A stretch of 64,000 bases of DNA from Paenibacillus sp. LS1. Lineage in GTDB: Bacteria > Bacillota > Bacilli > Paenibacillales > Paenibacillaceae. Shown piece by piece: positions 55,973 through 64,000 of this stretch. The stretch covers positions 310,001 through 374,000 of the forward strand of contig NZ_JAPDOE010000002.1 of assembly GCF_026013365.1 (NCBI RefSeq), given 5' to 3'. Made by a program: the position numbers and the translations under genes. The notes under the pieces were generated by a model, which saw only the letters and a list, made by a program, of their open reading frames with translations, had not been told where the DNA came from and ran no database searches. Position 1 is the stretch's first letter. The number at the start of each line of letters is the position of its first letter.

Positions 55973-56020
55973 CGACTGTGCTCTACCTTTCTCTTGTGGG
56001 ATTAACAGAATCGCTAAGGT

Positions 56021-56050
56021 TATTATGACAAGCCTGCTTGCTTCCTATGC
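56021..56050 (-). promoter_or_regulatory. Sigma-G promoter of sleB
   Basis: Minus strand GCATA, 18-bp spacer, CATAATA, a full match to the sigma-G form GMATR-N18-CATNHTA, giving a leader of about 42 nt. Confidence 0.75.
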
Positions 56051-56105
56051 ACCAAAACATCCGAACTTTGGAGTAGATGGCAAAACTTCAGTTCGATGGG
56101 CAAGT

Positions 56106-56138
56106 AAAAAGCCCCCAACCAATAAGATTGAGGGCTTA
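56106..56138 (-). terminator. Terminator of spoIIIE/ftsK
   Basis: AAGCCCTCAA with TTGGGGGCTT (one mismatch) followed by TTTTA on the minus strand. Confidence 0.75.
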
Positions 56139-56170
56139 AACGATTCGTAATAATCATGATACATGTTACA

Positions 56171-58909
56171 CTACGAGCTTATTTTATTCTGTTGATACTG
56201 TTCAAGCGAAACCAGCACTTCCCGTGGTTTACTGCCCTCGTAAGGACCAATTACACCCCGAGCTTCCATGGAGTCAATTAAACGTGCTGCACGCGTGTAA
56301 CCAACCCGCATACGACGTTGTAACAGGGAGACTGAGGCTTGTTTCGCCTCCAAAATAATCTGTACAGCTTGCTCATATAACTCATCCTGTACTTCATCAG
56401 CTGCCTGAATGGAGTCATCCACCTCAGGTACAATGGACTCATCATATTGCGCTTCGCCTTGACCGCGTACATAATTAACAATATTTTCGACTTCTTCATC
56501 GCTCATAAAGGCGCCTTGTACACGAACCGGTTTCGATGCGCCCATAGGCATGAACAGCATGTCTCCACGGCCCAACAGTTTCTCAGCCCCACCCATATCC
56601 AGAATCGTTCGGGAATCCACTTGTGAGGATACCCCGAAGGCAATCCGGGAAGGAATATTAGCCTTGATTACCCCGGTAATAACGTCAACGGAAGGACGTT
56701 GTGTGGCGATAATCAAGTGGATGCCGGCTGCACGAGCCATCTGGGCAAGCCGCGCAATCGCATCTTCCACATCTCCGGCTGCAACCATCATGAGATCTGC
56801 AAGCTCGTCCACAATAACAACGATATACGGTAGAACAGCCGCAGGATTATCTTTCATCAGATTGTTGTAGCCTTCAACGTTCCGAGTACCGGATTTGGAG
56901 AACAGTTCATACCTTTTCTCCATCTCAACCACGATCTTTTTAAGCGCAAGTGACGCTCGTTTTGGATCGGTTACTACCGGTGCCATCAAGTGGGGAATTC
57001 CGTTATATACGTTCAACTCAACCATCTTGGGATCGACCATCAAGAACTTCACTTCATCCGGCTTCGCTTTGTACAATATGCTTGTAATAATTCCGTTAAT
57101 ACATACCGACTTACCGGAACCTGTAGCACCTGCCACCAGCAAATGGGGCATACGAGCCAAGTTACCAATGATCGTCTGTCCGGAGATATCTCGGCCGAAT
57201 GCAATAGTCACTTTGGATTCTGCATCCTTGAACGTTGCTGTCTCCATTACTTCACGCATCGTTACAACCGACACCTCACCATTAGGTACCTCGATACCTA
57301 TTGCAGATTTCCCGGGAATCGGCGCTTCCATCCGGATATCTTTTGCCGCCAGAGCCAACGCGATATCATCCGTTAGACTGACAATCCTGCTGACTTTGAC
57401 ACCAATATCAGGCTGAATTTCATACCTTGTAACAGCAGGTCCCCGAACCACTTCAAGTACTTTGGCGCGAACACCGAAGCTTTCCAGTGTGGCTTCCAGT
57501 TTGCGCGCTGTCTGCATGTAATCCTTCTGGTCACCCGCTTTGCCCCCATTGTTTGGCTTGGCAAGGAGACGGAATGAAGGCAACTTGTACGGCTTCGGTG
57601 GCGGAGGCGGTGGTTTGATTGGTTGTGCGTCCTGCCCACCGGGAGTTGAACTACCTGTTCCCGGCGTTGCATCATTCGGCACTTCTTCTCCACTCTGAAT
57701 GTCATCCACAGCATTGGGCAAGCCCGTTCCCGTATCGGATGCAGACCACTCTGTCTCTACCAGTTCATCCGTTATTTTAATGGCATTCTCGCCCTCTTGA
57801 ACAGCGTTGGTATCGGTGAGATCATCTGGGAAAGGATAAGCATCGTCCAGATCATCTTCGATACTTGCATCTTCTGCTCTGACATGCTCGAAAAAGTCTC
57901 GAATAATTGGCGCAGAGTTAGGTTTAGCCTGAACGGGAACGTGTGATGAAGCGGATTTATTCGCAACGTCTTCGGTTGCATCCTGCCAAGCATCTGGACG
58001 GTGATCTTGTTCGGCGCGGTATACAATCTGTTCTGTTTCTACCGAATCCACCTGATTGATCTCACGTCCTGCTTTCGCCTGTTCCCGATCAGCTCCCCAT
58101 TTTCCAAACAGTTGGAAGAATATTGGCGCTTTTCGTTTAGGCAGATGCTGTTCCTCTAATTCATCCTCATACTCGTCTTCATCATCTTCAACAGGGACAG
58201 GTACCACTTTACGAGCGTTCCCTTTCTTCCTGGCATCAGGAGCTGAAGCAGAACGTGCAGAGGACCTCGACTCCAGCTTCTTGTACATTGAACTCCCGGC
58301 ATCCCAGACCTTCGTTCGAAATATTCGAATTAGATCCACATAAGAAAGATTCGTAATCAGCATAAAACTGATAACAAACATGACGATCATGATAAGTCTT
58401 GCCCCAAGGCTACCGAACAGCCACAGGAACAGGGCAAATTGCCCAGCTCCGAGATAACCACCGCTGATATCCTTGTTAAGCATGGAGTCCCTCTCACCTG
58501 GCGCAGCAGGGGTTAGCAACTCGGTTTGCATATCATTATGTACCTGTGTAATCACAGCACCAGGCTCAAGCGCACCCACCGGAATGAGCTTCTGGTGCAT
58601 TGCAGAGACGGTACTCATCAGGGTTAAGGCAAAAACCAACAATACCAGTCCTGTCTTGCGCGTGGTCCAGCCACTCGGCCATTTCCGGTGAATCATCACC
58701 ATCAAACCATAATAAATACCAACAAGTGGAATCGCAAAATAAAACTTACCAAGCATCAGTCCGAACATCTTGGAAAGCGAACGTCCAACGGTGGCTTCAC
58801 CCGATAATGCAATGACAGCAAGGGTAATCAGCACAATCCCGTAAATTTCATATTTTAAAACGCCACTAAAACCAGCGCCCTTTTTTTTCCTCTTTTTTCT
58901 TCTGGCCAA
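56171..58909 (-). CDS. spoIIIE: DNA translocase FtsK/SpoIIIE
   Basis: A 912-residue DNA pump that moves chromosome through the septum, in sporulation into the forespore. Four membrane helices (about 15-200), a long acidic/proline linker, a motor with Walker [10 protein letters not shown] and Walker B VVDELADL, and a C-terminal gamma domain ([20 protein letters not shown]). It is longer than B. subtilis SpoIIIE, because of the linker. TTG 58909 follows GGGGGTGA. Downstream of ylzJ-tepA. Confidence 0.95.
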   Translation of the reverse strand: MARRKKRKKKGAGFSGVLKYEIYGIVLITLAVIALSGEATVGRSLSKMFGLMLGKFYFAIPLVGIYYGLMVMIHRKWPSGWTTRKTGLVLLVFALTLMSTVSAMHQKLIPVGALEPGAVITQVHNDMQTELLTPAAPGERDSMLNKDISGGYLGAGQFALFLWLFGSLGARLIMIVMFVISFMLITNLSYVDLIRIFRTKVWDAGSSMYKKLESRSSARSASAPDARKKGNARKVVPVPVEDDEDEYEDELEEQHLPKRKAPIFFQLFGKWGADREQAKAGREINQVDSVETEQIVYRAEQDHRPDAWQDATEDVANKSASSHVPVQAKPNSAPIIRDFFEHVRAEDASIEDDLDDAYPFPDDLTDTNAVQEGENAIKITDELVETEWSASDTGTGLPNAVDDIQSGEEVPNDATPGTGSSTPGGQDAQPIKPPPPPPKPYKLPSFRLLAKPNNGGKAGDQKDYMQTARKLEATLESFGVRAKVLEVVRGPAVTRYEIQPDIGVKVSRIVSLTDDIALALAAKDIRMEAPIPGKSAIGIEVPNGEVSVVTMREVMETATFKDAESKVTIAFGRDISGQTIIGNLARMPHLLVAGATGSGKSVCINGIITSILYKAKPDEVKFLMVDPKMVELNVYNGIPHLMAPVVTDPKRASLALKKIVVEMEKRYELFSKSGTRNVEGYNNLMKDNPAAVLPYIVVIVDELADLMMVAAGDVEDAIARLAQMARAAGIHLIIATQRPSVDVITGVIKANIPSRIAFGVSSQVDSRTILDMGGAEKLLGRGDMLFMPMGASKPVRVQGAFMSDEEVENIVNYVRGQGEAQYDESIVPEVDDSIQAADEVQDELYEQAVQIILEAKQASVSLLQRRMRVGYTRAARLIDSMEARGVIGPYEGSKPREVLVSLEQYQQNKISS

Positions 58910-58999
58910 AATCAGGTCACCCCCAGAAGAATATTATACCATACAAATATATTCCGTACATATGTTCTTTTTCTGCTCAATTTGTCTGAATTCGTCGCG

Positions 59000-59230
59000 T
59001 TATGCTGATCCCAAGTTACCTGAAAGCGGAATGGTCGAACCCGGCATATTGGCAGGATTGAGATAGGCTTCAAGCGGACAATCCAGTAAACGAACAATAA
59101 CGGCTTCATTGTCATTCACAGGCCTCACCTGCATTAACAAACCATTCATTTTGATCTCCCTCGTATCTTCGCCCTCTTTCCACATTCCCGACCAGAGTTG
59201 TTCAGGAGGCATCACGGTGTATAGTGTCAT
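59000..59230 (-). CDS. ylzJ: YlzJ-like protein
   Basis: A 76-residue protein starting [13 protein letters not shown], matching the YlzJ family of Bacillales: unknown function, always near spoIIIE and tepA. Its start overlaps the tepA stop by 4 bp (ATGA), so it is coupled. Confidence 0.9.
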   Translation of the reverse strand: MTLYTVMPPEQLWSGMWKEGEDTREIKMNGLLMQVRPVNDNEAVIVRLLDCPLEAYLNPANMPGSTIPLSGNLGSA

Positions 59231-60000
59231 TGGGTATAACCTCCCGCCTGCAGGGTCTGTCTCTTGTCTCCTATGAGCTGATTTAACTGAGCAATAGCCT
59301 GTCCAATCCCGCCTACTGCATCCATTAATCCATGTTTCACTGCATCTGCGCTTCCTACAGCTGTACCAATATCCCGATTCAACTCACCGGTCTTAAACAT
59401 CAGTTCTTTGAACATCTCTTCAGAGATATTCGAATGAGAAGTCACGAATCGTACAACCCGTTCCTGCATTTTCTCCATATACTCAAACGTCTGAGGTACA
59501 CCAATGACAAGGCCGTTCATACGGATGGGATGGATCGTCATCGTTGCACTTCCGGCAATCAAGGAATACGTTGAAGCTACCGCAATCGGTACTCCAATGC
59601 TATGCCCTCCACCAATGACCACAGTCACCGTAGGTTTGCTCAGGGAAGCAATCATCTCTGCAATGGCCAGACCCGCTTCTACATCGCCACCTACCGTGTT
59701 CAAAATGATCAGAATACCTTCAATACGCTGATTCTGTTCTGCGGCTACTAGCTGTGGAATGATATGCTCATACTTTGTTGTTTTATTTTGTGGTGGCAAA
59801 ATTAAATGCCCTTCCACCTGTCCGATAATGGTCATACAGAAAATGTTCGATTCACCTGCTGGCGACTGTGTCTGCCCAAATTGCTGAATAGTCTCCGTAA
59901 CAGGAGAGATATCCTTGTCCTCTTGTATCGGGATCTCCGGTGCTTCAACCTCAGGCTGATTGGATTTTGACGCCTGCTTGCCATTCATACGTTCATTCAT
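59227..60000 (-). CDS. tepA: Translocation-enhancing protein TepA (ClpP-like)
   Basis: A 257-residue ClpP-fold serine hydrolase with catalytic serine in GHSIG and a histidine in TIHPIRM. In B. subtilis TepA aids protein export, possibly by clearing signal peptides. GAAGGGGATTAATGAA sets ATG 60000, nine codons inside the longest frame. ylzJ and spoIIIE follow. Confidence 0.92.
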   Translation of the reverse strand: MNERMNGKQASKSNQPEVEAPEIPIQEDKDISPVTETIQQFGQTQSPAGESNIFCMTIIGQVEGHLILPPQNKTTKYEHIIPQLVAAEQNQRIEGILIILNTVGGDVEAGLAIAEMIASLSKPTVTVVIGGGHSIGVPIAVASTYSLIAGSATMTIHPIRMNGLVIGVPQTFEYMEKMQERVVRFVTSHSNISEEMFKELMFKTGELNRDIGTAVGSADAVKHGLMDAVGGIGQAIAQLNQLIGDKRQTLQAGGYTQ

Positions 60001-60120
60001 TTCATTAATCCCCTTCCCCAGAAACATTTAATGTATTTCCTTAGTATGGGGATTTTTCCAACCGCCTTATACCCGACACATCAAATTGATTCACATATTG
60101 ACGTTCTCCCAGAAAAACGC

Positions 60121-60175
60121 AAAAAAAGCCCCTTCTCTACGAGGAACCGTCCAATATTACTCGTAGAGAAGGGGC
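60121..60175 (-). terminator. Terminator of rnjB
   Basis: A 16-bp perfect stem (GCCCCTTCTCTACGAG and complement) followed by seven T on the minus strand. Confidence 0.95.
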
Positions 60176-60213
60176 GACTGTGTGCCTAAATATATGTTTT
60201 TGTTTTAGCTATT

Positions 60214-61893
60214 TTAAACTTCCATAATGATTGGCAAAATCATCGGTCTACGACGAGTTTGCTCATACAGGAAGCGTCCCAGTGCATCTTTAACATTCGT
60301 TTTGAGTGAAGCCCACTCGTTAACGTTCTCACTCATCAACTTCTGCAATGTGCTGCTAACAATCCGGTTGGCCTCATCCAGTAGCCCTTCCGATTCGCGT
60401 ACATACACAAATCCGCGAGAGATGATGTCAGGACCGGAAACAATTTTTCCATCCTGTTTGCTCAGTGTTACCACAACAACAAGGATACCATCTTGTGACA
60501 GCAATTTGCGGTCACGAAGTACAATATTACCCACATCGCCTACACCCAAGCCGTCGATCAACACGTTACCTGCAGTAACTTTACCAGCTCTACGTGCTGC
60601 TCCACCTTGAATTTCAATCACTTCACCGATATCCGTGATGAAAATGTTTTCAGGTTCTACCCCTACAGATTCAGCAAGAACCGCGTGGCGACGCTGCATA
60701 CGGAATTCACCGTGAATCGGTAAGAAGAATTTCGGTTTCATCAGGTTGAGCATCAGTTTGAGCTCTTCCTGGCTACCGTGACCAGATACGTGAACACCAC
60801 TGTTAGCACCGCTGTAATGCACGTTAGCGCCCAGACGGAACAGTTCATCAATCGTACGGCCTACATATTTTTCATTACCTGGAACCGGTGTTGCTGCGAT
60901 AATAACGGTGTCTCCTGGCAGGATGTCCACTTTACGGTGCGTGGAACGAGCCATACGTGTCAGTGCTGACATTGGCTCGCCTTGGCTTCCTGTGCAGAGA
61001 ATCACGACACGATCAGCAGCCATCTTGCCTACTTCTTCGGGTTCAATGATCATGCCATCCGGAATCTCAAGGTAACCCAGTTCCGAAGCAATACCGACCA
61101 CGTTGACCATGCTACGTCCGATAACTGCAACTTTACGTCCAGTTACTTCTGCTGCGTTGATCACCTGTTGGATACGGTGTACGTTGGAAGCAAATGTAGC
61201 TACAACAACGCGTTGGCTTGCTTTACGGAAGATATCTTCCAAAACGATACCCACATTTTTCTCCGATGGTGTGAATCCAGGTTTCTCAGCATTCGTACTG
61301 TCGGACAACAAAGCAAGTACGCCATTCGTTCCGATCTGTGCCATACGCTGAAGATCTGCATATTGACCATTGACTGGAGTGTGGTCAAATTTGAAGTCAC
61401 CTGTGTGAACAACTGCACCTTCCGGTGTTTCGACACATACACCAACGGAATCCGGAATACTATGGTTAGTAGCGAAGAACGATGCTTTCAATGCAGTTCC
61501 AAGTTGAATCTCGGAGTCTGCATCAATCAGAATACGTTTTGTTTCACCCAGCAAGTTTGCTTCTTTCAACTTGTTTTCTACAAGTCCAAGCGTAAGTCTT
61601 GTTCCGTATACAGGAACATTCAGATGTTTGAGAACATAAGGCAAACCACCAATGTGATCCTCATGTCCGTGAGTAAGGATAATTCCTCTTACTTTGTCAC
61701 GGTTCTCAGTCAGGTAAGAAATGTCAGGGATGACAATATCAATACCAAGCATATCTTCTTCAGGGAATTTAAGACCAGCATCTACGACTACAATGTCGTT
61801 AGCGTATTGGATGACGTACATATTTTTACCAATCTCGCCTACGCCGCCCAATGCAAAAATCATCAGTTTATCGTTATTATTTTTCTTAGACAA
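60214..61893 (-). CDS. rnjB: Ribonuclease J (RnjB/YmfA type)
   Basis: A 559-residue metallo-beta-lactamase/beta-CASP ribonuclease that has 5'-exonuclease and endonuclease action in mRNA decay and processing. The zinc motif HGHEDHIGG and the SGHGSQEELK and HGEFRM motifs are present. TTG 61893 follows GGAGGTTTAG. Its position after dapA matches B. subtilis rnjB. A ~275-nt leader precedes it. Confidence 0.95.
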   Translation of the reverse strand: MSKKNNNDKLMIFALGGVGEIGKNMYVIQYANDIVVVDAGLKFPEEDMLGIDIVIPDISYLTENRDKVRGIILTHGHEDHIGGLPYVLKHLNVPVYGTRLTLGLVENKLKEANLLGETKRILIDADSEIQLGTALKASFFATNHSIPDSVGVCVETPEGAVVHTGDFKFDHTPVNGQYADLQRMAQIGTNGVLALLSDSTNAEKPGFTPSEKNVGIVLEDIFRKASQRVVVATFASNVHRIQQVINAAEVTGRKVAVIGRSMVNVVGIASELGYLEIPDGMIIEPEEVGKMAADRVVILCTGSQGEPMSALTRMARSTHRKVDILPGDTVIIAATPVPGNEKYVGRTIDELFRLGANVHYSGANSGVHVSGHGSQEELKLMLNLMKPKFFLPIHGEFRMQRRHAVLAESVGVEPENIFITDIGEVIEIQGGAARRAGKVTAGNVLIDGLGVGDVGNIVLRDRKLLSQDGILVVVVTLSKQDGKIVSGPDIISRGFVYVRESEGLLDEANRIVSSTLQKLMSENVNEWASLKTNVKDALGRFLYEQTRRRPMILPIIMEV

Positions 61894-62175
61894 ATGAATC
61901 TAAACCTCCTATGGTAGTTGGACGTCGTACCTTATTATTTATTGTAAGTTAAGAAAAGTAGTCCATACATTACATACCCATCTATCGGGATGAATGCAAA
62001 AGAACACCTTTATTCACGATATCTGGAAGAAGTTCTTCGAAGTTAATCCCTTACACCAACAAGTTGGATTTGAAATCTCCTCTTAGCCGTTCCTTCCTTT
62101 TTCACCGCAAAGCTACACCACGAAACGATGTCGCTTTCAATTTCAAAAAAATACCGCACCCAGTCACTTGACATC

Positions 62176-62205
62176 ATTATACATGATTAAAAACAAAAAA
62201 AACAA
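62176..62205 (-). promoter_or_regulatory. Sigma-A promoter of rnjB
   Basis: Minus strand TTGTTT (62200-62205), 18-bp spacer, TATAAT (62176-62181). The ~275-nt leader that follows holds a TTCGAAGAA inverted-repeat-like motif and no gene I can support. Confidence 0.55.
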
Positions 62206-62270
62206 GTCACTCTCTCGTTAACCTGTAGGTTTCCCCTTAGCAATGAAAAAGAAACCTCACATTACTCGTC

Positions 62271-62313
62271 AAAAAAAGAACCGCAACCTCGAAGAAGAGG
62301 AGCGGTTCTTTTG
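62271..62313 (-). terminator. Terminator of dapG-dapA
   Basis: AAGAACCGC with GCGGTTCTT, followed by TTTTTTT on the minus strand. Confidence 0.9.
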
Positions 62314-62370
62314 CTGATCTGATGGAAATTCTCATGATTAATAAAATAGTTCCATATGCAACCTAAATGA

Positions 62371-63249
62371 TTACAAATTAAGCAGACCTTTGATGTAGAC
62401 CTGCTCCTCTTCCGTTGGCGGAATAAGGGGCAAGCGCACAGAGCCAACGTTCAAACCACGCAATGTCAGCGCATATTTCACCGCTACCGGGTTTGGTAGA
62501 GGCTGTGGACACTCAAACAGACCTTTAAACACCGGGAAGAGCTGCTGATGAATCTGAGCAGCTTGAACAGGCGCGCCGCCATAGAAGGCATCGATCATTT
62601 TCTTCATTTCTGCCCCTACGACATGACTCGCCACGCTGACGATCCCATGAGCACCAACTGCAATCGCTGGCAAGCCTGAAGCATCATCACCGGAATAGAC
62701 TCTGAAATTCTCCGGAGCACTTGCTGCAATCAGCGTAACCTGCTCCATAGACGCACATTCCTTCGTGGCTACGATGTTAGGAATCTGAGCCAGACGAAGT
62801 GTTGTAGCGGCTGACAGACTGGTTACTGTACGCCCAGGCACGTTGTAGAGCATAACAGGCAGCTTGGTTGAGCCCGCAATAGCTTCAAAATGTTTGAACA
62901 AACCTTCTTGACTCGGTTTGTTGTAATACGGAACAACCAGCAATATGCCATCCACTCCGGCACGTTCAGCTTCCTGTGTCAAATGGATGGAATGTGCCGT
63001 GTTGTTGCTTCCCGTTCCGGCTATAATCTTGCACCGACCGGCCGCATGTTTCACTGCAAATTCGAATAATTGAACTTTCTCAGTATCACTAAGTGTTGGA
63101 GACTCCCCTGTTGTTCCGGAAACCACGAGTGTCTCCGACTTTTGATCTATAATCAGATAGTCGATTAGACGTGCCGTTTCCTCCCAATGAATCTCTCCTT
63201 GTTCATTGAACGGAGTGACCATTGCTGTAATCAATCTTCCAAAGTCCAA
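62371..63249 (-). CDS. dapA: 4-hydroxy-tetrahydrodipicolinate synthase DapA
   Basis: A 292-residue aldolase-type enzyme that condenses pyruvate with aspartate semialdehyde in the lysine and dipicolinate pathway. Schiff-base lysine in IVATKECAS and catalytic tyrosine in MLYNVPGRT are visible. TTG 63249 follows GAAGGAGGAA. Directly downstream of dapG, 47 bp apart. It supplies precursors for spore dipicolinate and wall diaminopimelate. Confidence 0.96.
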   Translation of the reverse strand: MDFGRLITAMVTPFNEQGEIHWEETARLIDYLIIDQKSETLVVSGTTGESPTLSDTEKVQLFEFAVKHAAGRCKIIAGTGSNNTAHSIHLTQEAERAGVDGILLVVPYYNKPSQEGLFKHFEAIAGSTKLPVMLYNVPGRTVTSLSAATTLRLAQIPNIVATKECASMEQVTLIAASAPENFRVYSGDDASGLPAIAVGAHGIVSVASHVVGAEMKKMIDAFYGGAPVQAAQIHQQLFPVFKGLFECPQPLPNPVAVKYALTLRGLNVGSVRLPLIPPTEEEQVYIKGLLNL

Positions 63250-63296
63250 TTCGATTCCTCCTTCAAAACAGGTTTGGCTCCTCTAACTTCAGTTGC

Positions 63297-64000
63297 TTAC
63301 AAATGAAGTTCGAATGAGGCGTGAAGTGCCCTCAGGGCCTGAACCATATCTTCTTTTTTTACGAGTACCCAGATCGTTGTATTCGAATCTGCCGATTGCA
63401 GGATCTGAATGTCTGCCAGGGTCAAGGACTCGACGATGCGAGCCATAATTCCAGGTACACCATTAATGCCTCCGCCAATGACGGAAACTTTGGCACAACC
63501 GGACAGGCTTTGTGGCTTGAGGCCTATCTCCTGTAATACATGTATGGCTTTCTCGGAATCACTGTCAAAAACCGTATAGACAACTCCCGAGGGGGTAACA
63601 TTAATAAAATCAACGCTGATCGAATTCTCAGCCATGGTTTTAAATACTTTTAGTTGCAATCGATCTGCACCACCAGGTACATCCACCGTAATTTGCGTTA
63701 CATTGCTCACATAGGCGATACCTGTTACATAACGGTCAACAATGCCTGTCTGCACATCATGAAATCCTTCCGGATGCGTAACGAGCGTTCCTTCCGTGTC
63801 TGCAAAAGTAGATCTTACCCGTACAGGTATCTGGGATTGCATGGCAATCTCAACCGCACGTGGATGAATTACCTTGGCCCCGTGGTGGGCCATGTTACAG
63901 ATCTCTGCATAACTCACAACAGTCAGTGGACGTGCATCCTCAACAATCCGTGGATCTGCAGTGAGAATTCCGTTCACATCCGTGTAGATATCCACCATTT
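63297..64000 (-). CDS. dapG: Aspartokinase DapG, 5' end outside window
   Basis: The C-terminal ~234 residues of a monofunctional aspartokinase: the end of the kinase domain (DIYTDVNGILTADPRIV, HHGAKVIHPRAVEIAM) and two ACT domains (about 80-230). It phosphorylates aspartate in the first step of lysine and diaminopimelate synthesis. The start lies beyond 64000. It is followed by dapA as in B. subtilis. Confidence 0.92.
   Translation of the reverse strand, partial: MVDIYTDVNGILTADPRIVEDARPLTVVSYAEICNMAHHGAKVIHPRAVEIAMQSQIPVRVRSTFADTEGTLVTHPEGFHDVQTGIVDRYVTGIAYVSNVTQITVDVPGGADRLQLKVFKTMAENSISVDFINVTPSGVVYTVFDSDSEKAIHVLQEIGLKPQSLSGCAKVSVIGGGINGVPGIMARIVESLTLADIQILQSADSNTTIWVLVKKEDMVQALRALHASFELHL

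Noticed and set aside
60010..60090. Sigma-G-like CATACTA upstream of tepA
   Set aside because: The -35 (GTATA) is off consensus and the spacer is 19 bp; a sigma-A box (TATAAG) overlaps. Not strong enough.
1..64000. CRISPR arrays, tRNA or rRNA genes, prophage or complete insertion sequences
   Set aside because: No repeat-spacer pattern, cloverleaf, rRNA segment, integrase or transposase was recognised by eye; a tRNAscan, CRISPR finder and IS search would settle it.

Overview
This 64 kb stretch looks like chromosome of an endospore-forming Paenibacillus or close relative. It carries sporulation and germination genes (spoVS, sleB, spoIIIE/ftsK), a bacillithiol disulfide reductase, Firmicutes-type RNases Y and J, and a block from about 36 to 64 kb whose order follows the Bacillus subtilis ymcA-miaB / spoVS-ymdB-rny / recA-cinA-pgsA / ymfM-K-J-I-H-F / spoIIIE-ylzJ-tepA-rnjB-dapA-dapG region. 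No rRNA, tRNA, CRISPR array, prophage or complete insertion sequence was seen. Most genes lie on the minus strand. Many of the best starts are GTG or TTG codons behind strong Shine-Dalgarno (SD) sequences, so several starts here were moved from the longest open frame.

Layout, left to right. 1-7.9 kb: a type VII (ESX/Yuk) secretion locus on the minus strand: YukD/EsaB, an EssC ATPase without FHA domains, an unrecognised 276-residue protein, a WXG100-like protein, the canonical WXG100 protein EsxA, and a membrane-anchored kinase-like protein that runs off the left edge. 8-13.4 kb: two small orphan genes, an aldehyde dehydrogenase, a GNAT acetyltransferase, an L,D-transpeptidase and a second-type RsgA GTPase. 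The last is preceded by a promoter, a 23-codon ORF and two terminators. 13.4-17.4 kb: an ArsR-DUF2087 regulator with its operator, bacillithiol disulfide reductase, a UPF0756 membrane protein, an interspersed repeat, a conserved unknown, a Nudix hydrolase and a HesB-like protein. 17.5-21.9 kb: a BmrC/BmrD-type heterodimeric multidrug ABC exporter behind a leader peptide and a terminator, matching the layout of the B. subtilis antibiotic-sensing attenuator.

21.9-36.5 kb: a HEPN-like/DUF218 pair, an ABC transporter coupled to argS (with an arginine T-box), a CobW metallochaperone with a cysteine-rich copper-storage-like protein, moaB, a lipoprotein, an acrylyl-CoA reductase-like enzyme, an NAD salvage cluster (NrtR-like regulator, nicotinamidase, nicotinate phosphoribosyltransferase), a thioesterase and ricA. 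36.5-64 kb: the housekeeping block: miaB, pduL-like, an M19 dipeptidase, spoVS, ymdB, rny, recX, recA, cinA, pgsA, yajQ, the ymf genes, sleB, spoIIIE, ylzJ, tepA, rnjB, dapA and the start of dapG.

Regulation that can be read directly: a LexA-like box at recA, a sigma-G promoter at sleB, a sigma-H promoter at spoVS, a T-box at argS, and palindromes over the promoters of the ArsR and NrtR-like genes. Best candidates for something undescribed: the leader-peptide/tandem-terminator region ahead of rsgA, the kinase-like and WXG-like parts of the type VII locus, and the palindrome-rich gap beside that locus.
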